Origin: Selaginella moellendorffii
Taxonomy: Eukaryota; Streptophyta; Lycopodiopsida; Selaginellales; Selaginellaceae
DNA: 64,000 nt
Assembly (NCBI RefSeq): GCF_000143415.4
Contig: NW_003314276.1
Span: 1,013,434 to 1,077,433, forward strand
Reading direction: 5' to 3'
Positions 33,001 to 45,100 of the stretch are shown here, in pieces (the stretch's first letter is position 1; each line of letters begins with the position of its first letter). A program made the translations under genes and the position numbers. Under the pieces are notes generated by a model. That model had not been told where the DNA came from. It ran no database searches and saw only the letters and a program-made list of their open reading frames with translations.

Positions 33001-33270
33001 TTTTCTTTTTATAAACACACCTGCGCAGTTCCACAAGGTACGCAGTTAGGAGGCGGAGCGTAGAAGCGAAAAAAACAAGAGGAAAACTCCACCTTTCTAA
33101 CACGAAGTCCTCACAGCACTTACTTGCGAACGTACCAAGAATGACAAGAGCTCCGAAAAACACAGAGAGAAGCTCTCTTCACTTTAAAAAAACCAAAATG
33201 TTACAGCATAAACTCGTCAGAAGCAGCACTAGATACAAGCTAAAACGTTTATGGCAATTCACCTGGGAAC
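30023..33270. other. Long intergenic region without a supportable gene
   Basis: About 3.2 kb. The first few hundred bases are probably the MYB 3' UTR (T-rich tract at 30050). A CTT trinucleotide run lies at 31574-31596. Frames on both strands are short, low in complexity and end without splice joins. Nothing resembles a known protein. RBM25's 3' UTR probably occupies the right edge. Confidence 0.5.
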
Positions 33271-36103
33271 TCAGGAGTTTGGTTTAGCCAGGCCTGTCTC
33301 AATGCGTCTAATCTCGAAGATAAGCATCCGCCACATCTTGAGCACAAACATTTCCGCCTCATCATCCAAGACAGAGAGCTTCTCCAGCATCGATTCAGCA
33401 CTTACATGTTTGCAGGTGTTGTTCACAATGAAGTCGACGAAGGAAACTTCCTCCTCCCCCAGATACTCGGTTATCTTCTTTGAAATCCACGGTCTCATCT
33501 TCTCGTGGAGTTTATGCTGCAAGAAAAGAAAAGAGGAAAACGCCACGATGTTAGCGCGCCAAGATGAGATACAAATCCACGTACCTTATCATAAATCGCC
33601 CAGTCAACTCTGTAATTGAAAAGCTCCTCCTTTGTCTTTGGAATGCTATCTATCAACTGCTTGGCATCCATTATTTTCGAGTTCTCGTCCCTGTCCCGGT
33701 CCCGGTCTCTATCCTTTCTGCTTTTATCCCTGTGCCTCCGATCTTTTCTGTCATCCTCCGCAGATGGCGATCTCTTTGTTTTTACTGCTTGCATCTCCTC
33801 AGCAGAATAATCGATAGGAACAAGAGGACGTAGCATCCGATCCTTGGGCATCTCTTCTTCGTCCTCTTGGTGGAAAAGTGAAGGAAGAGTCGCACGTTTT
33901 CCAGTCCCCGAAATACCAAATCCCAACTTCTTCGGTATGTTTTTCATCTCTTGGTCGCTTTTGGCGGACTCTCCAGCAGTAGCTTCGTAGTCATCATTAG
34001 CTGGGCCATCCTCATCTGACAGGAAAGAAAACCATTAGAACACAACGATAAAACTGTTGAACAAGAACGTACTTTCACTGTCAATCTCCATTGTGACATC
34101 TTCCTTGCTTGCTTCAGCAGCCTCTTTCGCAGCACGTAGTGCGTCCTGCATCTCAAGCTCCACCTTACGCCTCTTTGCCTCGAGAAGTTCCTCTTGCTCT
34201 CTTATAGCATCAGCGATATCCTCTTCCTTTTCTCTCATCCTCCTCCTTCGTCTTTCCTCTGGCCTGTAACGCCGCTTCTTCCCTTCATCGTCACTATCGT
34301 CCTCCTGCTCCTTCACCTCCTTCTTTCTTTCACGTTCCCTTTCCTTCTCGCGCTCTTTGTCATGCAACCGCTGCCTGTCTCGTTCTCTTTCGCGAGCTTC
34401 CCACTCGCGCTCGTGCTCTTCATATGCACGATCAATGTCCCGATGCTTAGCGTTGCGGTCCCTGTCACGTCTAAACCTCTCCCTTTCCCGGTCCCTTTCA
34501 AACCTCTCAACGTCTCTGTCATTCTCGCGCTCCCGGTGGTCTTTATCCTTTCTTCCCCTCTCGGAAGAGCTAGTTTCCATTCTTTCCACCCTGTCACTGC
34601 TGTTCTCGTCGTCATTTTTGCCACTCAAATCATCTAGAGAAAAAACAATCAAACAGATTAAGATCATTTGCAACCATATAGATTGCTTACCTTTGACATC
34701 TGCATCTTTGGATTTGGCAGACGCGTCTCGAGTCGAAGGAGGGCGTCCGTCTGCATGGGGTCGGAACAAAGGTCTAGACCTCGCACTATTAAGCACAAAA
34801 ACCAGTCGTAAAAACCGTAAGCAATGCTTTGCTACGTTACCGATCTTCAAGCAAGTGTTTCAATCTAATCAGTGCATCCTCATCGCCCTTTTTATCTGCC
34901 TCGTTCACAATGCCAAAAGCCTTCGGATTGCCGTCGGCACTCTTGACAGGTTTTTTAGAAGGCTGAACTTCTACACCAGGAGCGGTTTCGCTGTCTTCTT
35001 CCTGTGCCGCCTCCTCTAGGAGCTTGTCATTCTCTTTAGCTGCTACATATCTCTCGAGATACTCACGAGTATCCTTATTAACATTAAGCTGCATGATGGA
35101 AGCAGTTAAGACGCATGGAGATAGAAAAAACTTCAGTCAAGAATTACCACTAGCTCCTGCCCATCCAAGCTATTCTTGTTCAAAAGCCGCAGTGCACGAA
35201 GAACTCCTTCCGCGTTTTCAAATTCGCAGAATCCAAATCCTTTGGGAGCGCTTGCTGTTGGATCCTGAGCCCGTTTCCAGCTTTTAATAGGTCCACATAG
35301 CTGCATACAGGTTATAAGCCTCAACGCAAGCATGAAAACGAAGATAAACAAACCACTCTTACCTGGAGAACATTCCGTAAGAACGCATCCTCTATCGTAG
35401 GAGCAATTTTCCCGACGTAGACCGTTGTAAATGGTTTCTCATATGGACCAGCTCCGAAGATCGGCTTTGCGGACATGTCGGGCATGCCAGGAGGCTTCAA
35501 AACTGGCAAAGGTCGCATACCTCCAACCGGTGGTCTCGCCGGGCTCCCGGCAGCAATTGGAGGAGGACGGGGGAACATCGCTGGCCGAGGAGCCGGAGCG
35601 AATGGAGGAGCCGAGTACCTCGGACCAGGGACTGACCAAGCCGAGCGTTAGAAAGCATAAAAATCAAACTTTTAGTATGTCAATTGTTCCTTAGATATGG
35701 CATGAAGAAGATTGAGAGAGGAGACACTAGAATGCGGAGTTCAACTAGAACTAGGAAAATAAAGTTTTCTAAAAGCATACCAAAGACGACAATTCACGCC
35801 ATAGAGATCGGGCGGTTTGTCCATGGAGAGCTGTAGGAGAAAGAATCCCGTCATCAATCGATTACCAAGCACGGACACACACATTCTATGCCAGTGCAAG
35901 AAAAATGCATCGATCTATCTAGCAACGAGGAGAGCAAAGCACTGACCTTGCCCGGCCGGCGGCGGCAAATACCCTGGCATTGGATAGCTTGGCAAAGCAC
36001 GGACATTTCCAGGGCTGGGCGACGCAACAGGAGGATTTGGAGCCCGGATTCCTCCAACCACCGCCGACGCTGTGGCAAAGCTGTCGTGAGGAGATCCCGC
36101 CAT
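33271..36103 (-). CDS. RBM25: RBM25-like splicing factor (RRM, RE/RD-rich region, PWI domain)
   Basis: Reads leftward from MAGSPHDSFATAS (36103) through a Pro-rich N-terminus. The RRM has RNP2 VYVGKI and RNP1 KGFGFCEF (exons near 35578-35130). A long Arg/Glu/Asp-rich stretch follows (ERDRERERFRRDRDRNAKHR and repeats, 34600-34150), then MKNIPKKLGFGISGTGKR, a second RD-rich patch (RDRDRDRDE) and the C-terminal PWI fold (LHEKMRPWISKKITEYLGEE ... MWRMLIFEIRRIETGLAKP). Stop at 33271-33273. The domain order is that of RBM25/Snu71, a nuclear U1 snRNP-associated protein that promotes 5' splice-site selection. Introns are about 50-110 nt. A telo-box AAACCCTAA lies at 36140-36148, just upstream. Roughly 800 aa. 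Confidence 0.93.
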
Positions 36104-36519
36104 TGCCGCTCCCTCTCAGGCTGCGAGCGCCATCGCCACAAACCCTAAACACAAAATCGAAGACCTAAAAATGGCAGTGGCAGGAATCGATCCCATGTCC
36201 GGTCCACCGCGTTCCGTACGTGGCTAGTGGCCACGTACGAATGGGCCCAGCCGCCTTGTCCTCTCGCTTTTGCTTCTTTCTCTCTTCCGTGTGTGGTGGG
36301 CGTGAGGGTTTGTGTTTGGGGCGCGAAGCTTTCGTGATCTAGGTTAGCGCCACCGCGGCGGCTGGAGATCTGAAGCTCCTCTTCCTCGATCTGCGAGAAT
36401 AAGGTATCGATCGATTGATCGCTGCGCTCTTTATTCCAGCTTCTGATGGATCTGATTGAAATCATGTGGTGCCGTGCTGGATTTCGGGGGATCAGCTGCT
36501 CTAGCAATCGTCTTCCGTG
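36104..36519. promoter_or_regulatory. Divergent promoter between RBM25 and ADF
   Basis: 416 bp between outward-facing start codons. Contains AAACCCTAA at 36140-36148 on the RBM25 side and probably the 5' UTR of ADF on the right (CT-rich, 36340-36510). Shared regulation is inferred from spacing. Confidence 0.5.
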
Positions 36520-37117
36520 ATGGTAGGTTCCGATTCTAGCTCCTCTCGATCCAAAATTAGGTTTTTTTTCCTCTAGTCCGTGCTTAGCGAAGATTCTTGC
36601 AGGCTAATGCGGCGTCCGGTATCGCTGTCCATGACGACTGTAAGCTCAAGTTCATGGAGCTCAAGCGAAAGAAGACCCACCGCTATGTGGTTTTCAAGAT
36701 CGACGAGAAAGCCCAGCAAGTAGTGGTGGAGAAACTGGGAGGACCCGATGAGAGCTACGAGGCTTTCACCGCCTCTCTCCCCGAGAACGATTGCAGATAT
36801 GCCGTCTACGATTTTGATTTCGTCACCGACGACAATTGCCCCAAGAGCAAGATCTTCTTCATCTCCTGGTAAGTTGCAAGCCCAAGCTCCATCTTTTCTT
36901 CTTTTCTTCGTTTGGATCTCTATAGATCTTTTCCTCCCGTGGTTCTTCCAGGTCTCCGGACACCTCTCGAGTGAAATCCAAGATGATTTACGCGAGCTCC
37001 AAGGACAGGTTCCGCCGAGAATTGGATGGAGTTCATCTGGAGCTGCAGGCCACAGATCCAACCGAGGTCGATTACGATTGCGTCTTGGACAAAGCCAAAA
37101 CCAACGCTGGACGCTGA
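36520..37117 (+). CDS. ADF: Actin-depolymerizing factor (ADF/cofilin)
   Basis: Three exons: 36520-36522 (ATG only), 36603-36868 and 36952-37117; 144 aa. The first intron directly after the start codon is a hallmark of plant ADF genes. The ADF-H fold is complete: [90 protein letters not shown] and [15 protein letters not shown]. Ser6 matches the residue that plant CDPKs phosphorylate to switch off actin binding. The long helix segment [17 protein letters not shown] carries the actin-binding basic residues. It severs and depolymerises F-actin in the cytoplasm. Together with the RopGEF gene at 3-6 kb it belongs to the ROP-actin module, but the two are 30 kb apart and need not be co-regulated. 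Confidence 0.97.
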
Positions 37118-37488
37118 AAAACACGAAAAACAAGAAGAAAAAAAAAGTTCCTCGGAGATGGCACAGAGTGACCACTTTTGAAAGGGGCCTAAGAAAACAA
37201 CACGAATCAAGGCAAGCTTGCCAGTGGGGGGTGGTATTTGTTATTCTGTACATGGTGGTTCTCTTTTCTTTCCTTCCATTAGCTTTCGTTTAATTTGATT
37301 AAATGACAAGAGTTTTTGGATAATCCGAGCGTGGTTATGGCTAAACTGGTTAGGGTTCTTATGATTTGGAGGTTTCAGTACAGAGGGGATTAGGCTATGG
37401 CGACTTCCGGTCGTGCGATTCGCGGATAGGAGCACGAAATGGCGTAGCGATTCACGGTCTGTGAGCTCGAAATCTCCGGCGCCGTGTC
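37118..37488. other. Intergenic region between ADF and LSM12
   Basis: Probably ADF 3' UTR followed by the LSM12 promoter. A TTAGGGTT motif is at about 37349. No additional gene was seen. Confidence 0.5.
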
Positions 37489-38330
37489 ATGGATCCCGCT
37501 GCGGGCACCGAAATTGCGGAGGGAAATCTTCTCCGCATTCGGACCAGCCTCGGCGACGATCTCCAGGGCCATGTCCTCGCCTTCGACAAGGCTCTCAACA
37601 TGGTCGTGATTCATATCCTTTTGCTGCGCTCGATCTCGCGCTTCTTGCTGGAAAATCCGGAAGAGCCCTAATCTCGCGTGTTCGTGTTCTTGAGCTTGCG
37701 CTTCCTTGACTGGTATGAACAGGAGAGCGGGGACGTTGGTGTTCGTGGCAACCTTCGCTTCCTCAAGGCGACTTTCATCAAGGAGCTGACGGTGATCAAG
37801 CAACTGGAGGACTCTTTCGATTCCAGGCCGCGTTTCATCGACATTGCCAGCCTCAAGGCTCGTGAAGACGCTGCTTTGAAGTGGAAAATTGTGATCGTCT
37901 CTTTGTTCTCCAGTTCTCATTGTTTGCGCTCTTGGCAGGCAGGCTATGGCCGAGGCGGAGCGAATCGGCGTTGGAGTGACACAGGAAGCTCAAGACATCT
38001 TCGATGCTTTGTCCAAAACGTAAGCGTTCTCTTCTTTCGCTACGGCTATAGAACTTTGCGTGAGAACTTATTGTTCTTGATCCCAGGCTTCCAGTGCGGT
38101 GGGACAAAGCCACAATTTTGGTGATGGGGGACGTTAGAGTGAACGAGCCATACCTCCCAGAAAACGTTACTGGCGGTGCCACGGCGGCAAACGATCGAGT
38201 GAAAAAAGTGGTAAGCTCCGAAAACTTCGATCTTCCAAAAGTGGTTTTTGATCGATTCGATCGTGTCATGTTTTAGCTGGAACTGGAGAGAATGCGGCTC
38301 CAAGCTCGCAGTTCTTCCGCAAACCCGTAG
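37489..38330 (+). CDS. LSM12: LSM12 homologue (Sm-like fold plus AD domain)
   Basis: Starts at ATG 37489 (MDPAAGTEIAEGNLLRIRTS, with an Sm-like segment GDDLQGHVLAFDKALNMVV). The C-terminal anticodon-binding-like AD domain is well matched to plant LSM12: GNLRFLKATFIKELTVIKQL, SLKAREDAALK joined to QAMAEAERIGVGVTQEAQDI, FDALSKTLPVRWDKATILVM, VNEPYLPENVTGGATAANDR and VKKVLELERMRLQARSSS. Stop 38328-38330. Four exons are clear; donor and acceptor of the first intron (between NMVV and ESGDVGVRG, around 37610-37727) are uncertain, because reading through meets a stop at 37669. LSM12 is an RNA-associated cytoplasmic protein that works with ataxin-2 type factors; its plant role is inferred. About 185 aa. 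Confidence 0.85.
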
Positions 38331-38746
38331 GAGCGAGGCCGAGAGAGGTCACAAACGAGATCGAAAAAAAAGAAGGAAGAGATCGTCAACACCACCACCA
38401 ACACCACAAAAAAAATCGTTCCGGGCAAGCTTGAGGCAGCAATGGCAGAGGAAACTTGCATCGATCGATCGATTGATCGTCTTCTAATCTTTCCTTTGTC
38501 ACACTTTTTTTTCCTTTTCGGCTCCTCGGCGGAGCTGCTGATTCTCCTCACTGCTTAACACTGTAATCCCCTCGCTCTAAAATTCTTTGTAGCTTTTGTT
38601 GTAGCTTCTCTTTGGATGGAAAGCGAGAGAGAGAGAGAGATATTTTCAACTATAGCCAAATCGACGGTGGGATGGACGAAAGAAGAGAGGATCGGACGGT
38701 CCGGGAGCCATTGGTTCCCTCCATAGAATTTTTGGAGCTTGGAGCT
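38331..38746. other. Intergenic region between LSM12 and the TPR gene
   Basis: Contains a (GA)n run at about 38624-38640 and the probable 5' UTR of the downstream gene. The open frame extends upstream in phase with the TPR gene to 38612, but it is low-complexity and precedes a typical transit-peptide start. Confidence 0.5.
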
Positions 38747-40097
38747 ATGGCGGCATTTTCGTGCTGGGCGAATTTGCCCCTGGCAGCGCGAATTCTTCCA
38801 GCGTCGTCCCCGCCGCTAGCTCCTGGCGCCTGCCGGGCAGTGGTGCCGGGCGTGAGATTGCGGGGTTCGCAATTCCAGAGGCGATCGTTTGATCCCGGCC
38901 ACGCAGCGGTGATTCTCGCGGTTGTCGAGGAAGAACACAGGCCTGTGTGGGTGAAGCTCGCGGCTGCGGCCAGCGCCGCCGCGGTCGCGGTGATTCTATC
39001 GACGGGATTTGCCCTGGGAGACAAGATTGGCTACTACACGAGGTATGCCGCCGAGTACAAGAGGCGGGGGATGGAGCTCTTTGTGGAGGTATGGAAATTC
39101 TCGAAATGTAGCTTCGAATTTCGAGAAGTTCTCTTGGATTTCTTCGTGCGCCAGGGGGATTTGAATGGCTCGCTCGAGTTCTTCGATAAGTGTTTGGAAG
39201 TTCTCCCCGATGATTTGCCTTGTAAGTCGAGAAGTGTGATGATAGTTTTATCTCATTTGCTTGTTTCTGGCTATATAGATCTTTGGCAAAGAGGCCTCAC
39301 GCTGTTCTATCTCAACAAGTAGGCACACGAATTTTCACGTTTTGGACTCCAACTTTCTGGCACAGGTTTGAGGAGGCGGCCACTCAATTTCGCGAGAACA
39401 TCAAAGCTCGACCAGATGACACGGAAGAGGTTTTGTGGATTTGTTCGTTCGAGACTTGAGATTGTTGATCATCCTTTCTTGCGTTTTTCTTGTAGCTTGT
39501 GTGGTGCTTTCTCTGCGATGCTCACATCGATGGATTGGAGGAGGCTCGCAAGAGACTACCACCCGTAAGTTCGATCGAGATTAGAATTCTCCAACTCCTT
39601 TGTGAGTTTTTGATACAACAACAATGCAGATTGGCGACGATGACAGGCCCTTCATGAACAAGATCTATGAGCTCTACAAAAACGGAGGAGATCCACAACA
39701 GGTGAAAGAGAGAAAACTCTCAAACCGAGAGATGCTCTAACGAGGTTCTTGTGACGTCTCAAGGCAGATGCTCTCGGATTTGGGTGTTGACGATGGCCAG
39801 GAGTATTTCTACATGGCACTGTACGCAGCACTCTACTATGACGCTCAGGTAGCCAGCCATCCATCGTTTTAGAAACCCCGGGACTAACTTCTCTCTTGGA
39901 TTCCTAGAAAAACTTGGAAGCTGCCAAAGCAACCATGGAAGCAGCTTGCCGGAGCTCTTATGGATCCAAGTAAGTTTTGCTGGAACAAGCATTCGTCCTC
40001 TACATTTATCTTGTGCAGGGCCAAGGACTACGTGGCCTACATTACCAAAATCCATAGCAAAACACGAAACTGGGAGCTTGTTCCAGCCACTTCGTGA
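38747..40097 (+). CDS. Plastid-targeted TPR protein
   Basis: Starts at MAAFSCWANLPLAARILPAS (38747), an Ala/Ser/Pro-rich transit-peptide-like leader, then an Ala-rich hydrophobic stretch (AAAASAAAVAVILSTGFAL). Eight or nine exons follow. TPR-like units are visible: GDLNGSLEFFDKCLEVLPDD with LPYLWQRGLTLFYLNKFEEA and ATQFREDIKARPDDTEE (as spliced, reading ENI). Then come LVWCFLCDAHIDGLEEARKR, GDDDRPFMNKIYELYKNGGD, YFYMALYAALYYDAQKNLEA with AKATMEAACRSSYG, and the end YVAYITKIHSKTRNWELVPA. Stop 40095-40097. Exon joins checked: 39088, 39155-39220, 39278-39318, 39366-39429. This resembles the widespread plastid TPR family shared with cyanobacteria, whose function is poorly defined. About 310 aa. 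Confidence 0.85.
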
Positions 40098-40361
40098 ACA
40101 GGAAGAGCAAGAGCCTTGGTTCCGCCACCTTAATACAGGAGAAAGATTTTCTCGCGAAGCTGTAGTTCGCACGACGCAACCATAGCGCTGTGCTTGCTGA
40201 TCACGGTGGCTACTCGTCCAAGACACTGGCTGCGACCATATCAAACACCATGGTACTTTGCTGATCATGTGTTATAAAGTAAAAACCTGGACGAAAGAAC
40301 AAAAATGAAAAGTTTGTACCTTCAAATCTTACGAGCTTGAATGTTATTGACAAAGGCGACT

Positions 40362-41727
40362 TTACATTCCGAGCACCACTTTCATTTGATTCTCCCAGTG
40401 CTCCTTAACTTGCTGGACGCGCTCCACGCGCTCTTTCTTGAGTCTCTCGTCCCAGTAATCCCTGCATCTGTGACACAAACCGAGAAAAAACTTTTACACT
40501 AGCACGAAATCAAAGAAGCTGAAAACCAACCTGTTTCTGATCATCAAGTTCAACTCCGTGAGTAAAACCGCCGTCAGGTACACGCCAGGCTGCACGGGGA
40601 AAGTCAAAGACAAAAGAGAAATGCAAAAAATAAGTTCACATTCTAACTGTGTGTTGATAGAGCTCCTTTTTACCTGTCGACAAAGCGGACACTTGGACTC
40701 CTTGGTGGCAGACTTGACGCCTTGAATTGTTGGAATGGAAGCCGCAGAACAAGCACAGGTGTTGCAAAAGAGATGCCCGCATCCCAGAGCGACTGGATCA
40801 AACAGCGTTTCCTAAAGGAAGAACAAAGCTCAAGCCATGAATCGGTGTTAAAAACCAATCGCGTCTTACCAGACAGATGGAGCACGTAAGATCCACTTCA
40901 AACGTCTGCGAGTCGACGAGAGTGCACTGGAGAGTAGCCTTGGAATCGCCAAATTCACAAGAGCAGTGTGACAGTCCCTCGGGAAAGGATAAGTTCTCAC
41001 CACTGCTAGTCTCGCCATTTTCACCCTTCTGACCATCTTTTTTATCCTTGAGGTTGATGTAGAGAGCACTTAGCTCGATCAGCCATGGAGACTGGAGGAG
41101 CTCGACTTGCATGGCTTGGAGTCGTGTTCTAAAAGCTCGCCCAGCTACCGAGCAATGCACCTGGAAAGTGAAGCACCATCCAAACAGTGGAAAAAGAAGC
41201 AAGCAAGGCTTTCTAGCGAAGAAATACCTTGTCATACTTCTTTAGAATCTTGCGAATGGCGATGGCGTTCATCGAGGCATAGTTCACCAAGTTTCTTCCC
41301 TGATAGATCATCGCGCCGTGATCTCCACCAAAGTTGTGCCTCATGCGCAGTAGCATCCTCTGGAACTTGGAGGCGAGGTGGAATTCCAGGAGCTGCTGTG
41401 CTCGAGAGTTGAAACAGCCCATCACGGCCGAGATCTCCTTGAGCAAATTGGGGAAAAAATTCCCATCGCAGACTGGCTCAAAGAAAAAAAAAAAATTCAA
41501 TCGCGATGAGAATGAATGTCACGCATCGCAGCGAAAATCCAATTACCTGGACACGCGACAGGGCAATTGCACGATGGATCCCCGGCCGATGGCGCCTTGA
41601 GGAGTTCTTGGCGGCCGCAACGCTTGAGAAGCTTCTTGTGGCGCTTGAATTCCACATACGAGCACCCCTCGAGAAGGCGCCGCCCTTCCTTCTCCACATA
41701 CTCAGTGTATCTCTTCCCAAACTTCAT
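40362..41727 (-). CDS. NLA: SPX-RING E3 ubiquitin ligase (NLA/BAH1-like)
   Basis: Six exons, about 340 aa. The SPX N-terminus is [20 protein letters not shown] then [14 protein letters not shown], and the later SPX helix is [20 protein letters not shown] with [14 protein letters not shown]; the basic residues would bind inositol pyrophosphates. The C3HC4 RING is [28 protein letters not shown] and SKCPLCRQ. The end is [20 protein letters not shown] with stop at 40362-40364. In flowering plants NLA ubiquitinates phosphate (PHT1) and nitrate transporters at the plasma membrane, linking nitrogen supply to phosphate uptake. Exon 1 joins exon 2 at [10 protein letters not shown] with a short intron. 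It lies tail to tail with the TPR gene. A miR827-type site was not noticed upstream of the start. Confidence 0.93.
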
Positions 41728-42197
41728 GATCCACGATCCACACCCACAGCTCGCGATAGCGGCGAGATCGATCGGATTATCAAGAAAAGAAGAGATCGCG
41801 TTCGCGATGCGCCGGAGAGGAGGAGAGGAGGATCACATTCTCTACGCTAGCCCTAAAATCGGGAACACGCCGACCATGGCGCCAATACAAGCGCTCTCAC
41901 GCCCAATCTCGACGGTCCGCCACTTTGAAATTTCACCTTTCACTCATGGAATCTTGTCAGTCAATTATTCGTTTAAGAGTGGTGTCACGTCCTAGTTCTT
42001 ATCTTCCACCATGACTAAACGTTAAGTTTCTTATATCATCTAAGCTTAGATTTGGTCTATAAAAGAAGCTACATTGTCATGGAATTATTTATATTCGATT
42101 TGGTCAGAGAATATATGAAGAAATTTTCCAAATTACATTGTCATAGATTATATAGAGAATTTTTCTATACATGGAATTATTTTACTTTTCTCTTACG
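41728..42197. other. Intergenic region upstream of NLA
   Basis: Contains the NLA promoter side (AGCCCTAAAAT near 41851) and, right of 42,000, an AT-rich stretch that is probably 3' UTR of the next minus-strand gene. No gene seen. Confidence 0.5.
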
Positions 42198-45100
42198 TTA
42201 GACGAGGCCAGTCATGGCTCTTTGGAGGTCTTTCACTTTGGATAGTAGCAACTCTTTCTCCTTGAGGAGCTGGAGCACCAAAACCTTTTGTTCTTGCTCG
42301 GCATTCACGAGCTCCTCTAGCTGCGCTTGCATTTGATCTTTCACGTCCTCGCTATCGACCATGCTAAACAGCCTCGAGACAACTTCCTGGACCTGGAAGA
42401 CGATCGCAAAACCAAACAAAACAAAACAAAACAAAAAAAAAACAAAGCTTAGAAACTTTCTAGCATCGATCAGCTTACGATGAGCTTACTCTTCCGGAGA
42501 CTTCTTCCACTCGGCTGCTTCGTTGTCTCTCGATCGCCGGCGGGTGTTCTTGCTTCCGAAGCTCCCTCCGCGTGATCTGGATGTGGATTTGTCCCTTAGC
42601 GACCCCTTGCAACGGGATCCATCGATCAACAGTTTGGTTTCGAGCCTGGCGCTGATAGTCCACGGCACAGTGGCCGATCGATGCGGTTGGCAAAATTGCA
42701 TTGTAGTCTTTGACGTGGAGCTCCAAAGGACTTCCATCATCTATCAGATCCATGGTCTCGTTCCACAAGGGGCTGAGGCTCCTGTATATAACCTGCATTG
42801 CAAGTTTTCCTGTCTTAAACCAAGCACACGAAAGAGAAAGTTCTTAGTACCTTTGTTCGCTTCCTCACGGTACCATAGCGCACGCTAACGTATGGGTCAC
42901 TAGTGCCGTTCCAGTCCGCGGCCACAAGGTCCCTTGCTTCCACGAGAATAAGTTCTAGAATGTATGTCATGTTATGATCCTCCGTCTGAAAGAAAACACT
43001 TGTAACTCACTTAGCAAGAACAAACAAGGTGTTTTAACATACCTCGGAGTCCCTCGTGTCAACTGCTTCAAGAATTAAGTGTATTTCTCCTGTGTCTATT
43101 TTCTCCAGAGGTATCCAGACGTCCCTGGGTGTGTTTGCTTCAAGGCTATGCAAGTTAATCCTCGCGCTTCCCATATTCTCGTCATTCATGAGCATGTCAG
43201 CATCGTAACACTTGATCTTTATGTATTCTCCATCCCCGTATTCGTCGAACTCGAACTCCTGGTTCCAAACGGGATTGAGGTTTTGTTGAATTGTCTTCGT
43301 TTTCCTTTGAATCTGTAAGTCCCAAATAAGCTCTTTACAAAGACAGTAAGAGATCAGTAGTACCTTGCCATATTGCAGTTTCAAGTAAGGGTCACTTTTT
43401 CCGCTCCTATCTTTTGGTGCTAGATTCCTTCCTTCAACTACTGTGACTTTGATCTTTCTGCCCGTGAGGTACCGCGTGCTTCGAAAAGCATCTAACTGCA
43501 AGAGTGGTGTCTGAGAATTTGTTGGATCGTCCGCGAAACACCATTCTTTTAGAACTAATTTCACGGTTATCTGTTCAGTCATATAAAGTTAGCACCGCGT
43601 TAAGGCAATAAAAGAGGAAGAATAAATAATTACCTCCCCAGATTTGTCCTCAATAGGAACAACCAGTTGAACTTCTCTGTCACACTGATCAACATGAGCG
43701 GCAATAACTCCGGGCTTTCGTCCTACAGCCCAAAATGTTGTGGAACCATCGAACACGTACTTGAACTGTTCCAACATAAACGTAAGAACTCAGTGATATC
43801 ACAAAGGACACGTCACCTTTATCTCGCATGTCCCTAGAAAATCGGATTTAACTGACTGAAACCTTTGTTCGTAGACGTTCAAATGCAGTGTTGCCTCGCT
43901 ACCGTGAAAAACCATGGTGATCGGAGCGTCCCACGTCGACTTTGGAGATGTCCCAGTCCTCCTCGAGAGATTTCCAAGAGTTAGCTCGACAAATGTTCCG
44001 CTGAAACTGCTGCCGTTGCTGGAATATCTGTCACCTGCTGTCGTCCTGGAGCTGTTTTCTGGCCTGGGTATGTTTGCAGCCGTCAGCACGGATACTGAAA
44101 GTACACCACCGGTGACACGCTTTTTCGAATCCCGTACAGGTAGGGAAAAGCATCGCATTCGGGGTTCAACCATTGTACGATTCAAGGTATCTAGAAGTAG
44201 CTTCTCCTGAAAGGGCAACGAAAAGACGGTGTAAAGAAATGCTTGACTAAGGAACTGCAAGACAAACCAGCCATGACGAAACGACAGGAAGTTCAGTAGC
44301 AGGAAGATGCTGGTTTCCGCTGCCGAATGCAACACCAAGTTTTACATCTGGTGTCGACTCAAACGCATATAATATAGCTTGTCCGTCAAGTATAGGAACA
44401 AGCCGGAGCTGAAAAGAAATGAAAACGTCTGAGAGCTTAAACATCAACGCAAAGGAAAGACTTACATCACCTCTTACTTGAATAGAGTTTATGTTTATAC
44501 GTGCTACCTTCCCGGCAAAAGGAGCTGACAATTTCGCAGCGAGGAGAACACTCATTTCATTGCTGACCCATTCGAATCCCATATGCAAAACTGGCTGAAA
44601 ACATCCCAAATGCAATCAGAAAGTAAGGATAAGAATAAAATGGTTCCAACCTGACAGTCTTCCAATGACCAGAATGTTCTTTGGAGCCCAAAGAGAGGAG
44701 GAGCTTTGCCCAGATCGAAATCATTCACTTCAATGGTTTGCTGTATATGACAACCACAACTGATTAACACATGAATCTGATAAAAACACCGAGGACAAAA
44801 CTTACAATCGGCCTGGGCTTCTTTTCTTTGACTCTTCGCTAAAAGAGCACAAAAAAATGTTTGGCGGTATAGTAACGAAAACAAACCATACCTGTACAAG
44901 CGCTCGAAATCTCGAGGACAACCTTTTCTCCAGATAGTTTGGCCATATACACAAGACAAGCTTGTTAAACCACTCACAAGGCTCCAAAGGCGTGGTTGGC
45001 TGAGCAAATTCACGCGTTAGCGATGATCGAAAGCTTCAATCAAATTACCTGCGTGCAGAGAAAATGTCGCTTCCATCGGTTGTTTAGATCCTCCACAATC

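Noticed and set aside
33564-35019. Several plus-strand frames (up to 220 codons) opposite RBM25
   Set aside because: Ser/Leu/Arg-rich mirror images of the RE/RD-rich minus-strand coding region.
37489-37671. 60-codon LSM12 frame ending at TAA as a complete short gene
   Set aside because: It stops inside what must be an intron; the AD domain exons downstream belong to the same gene.
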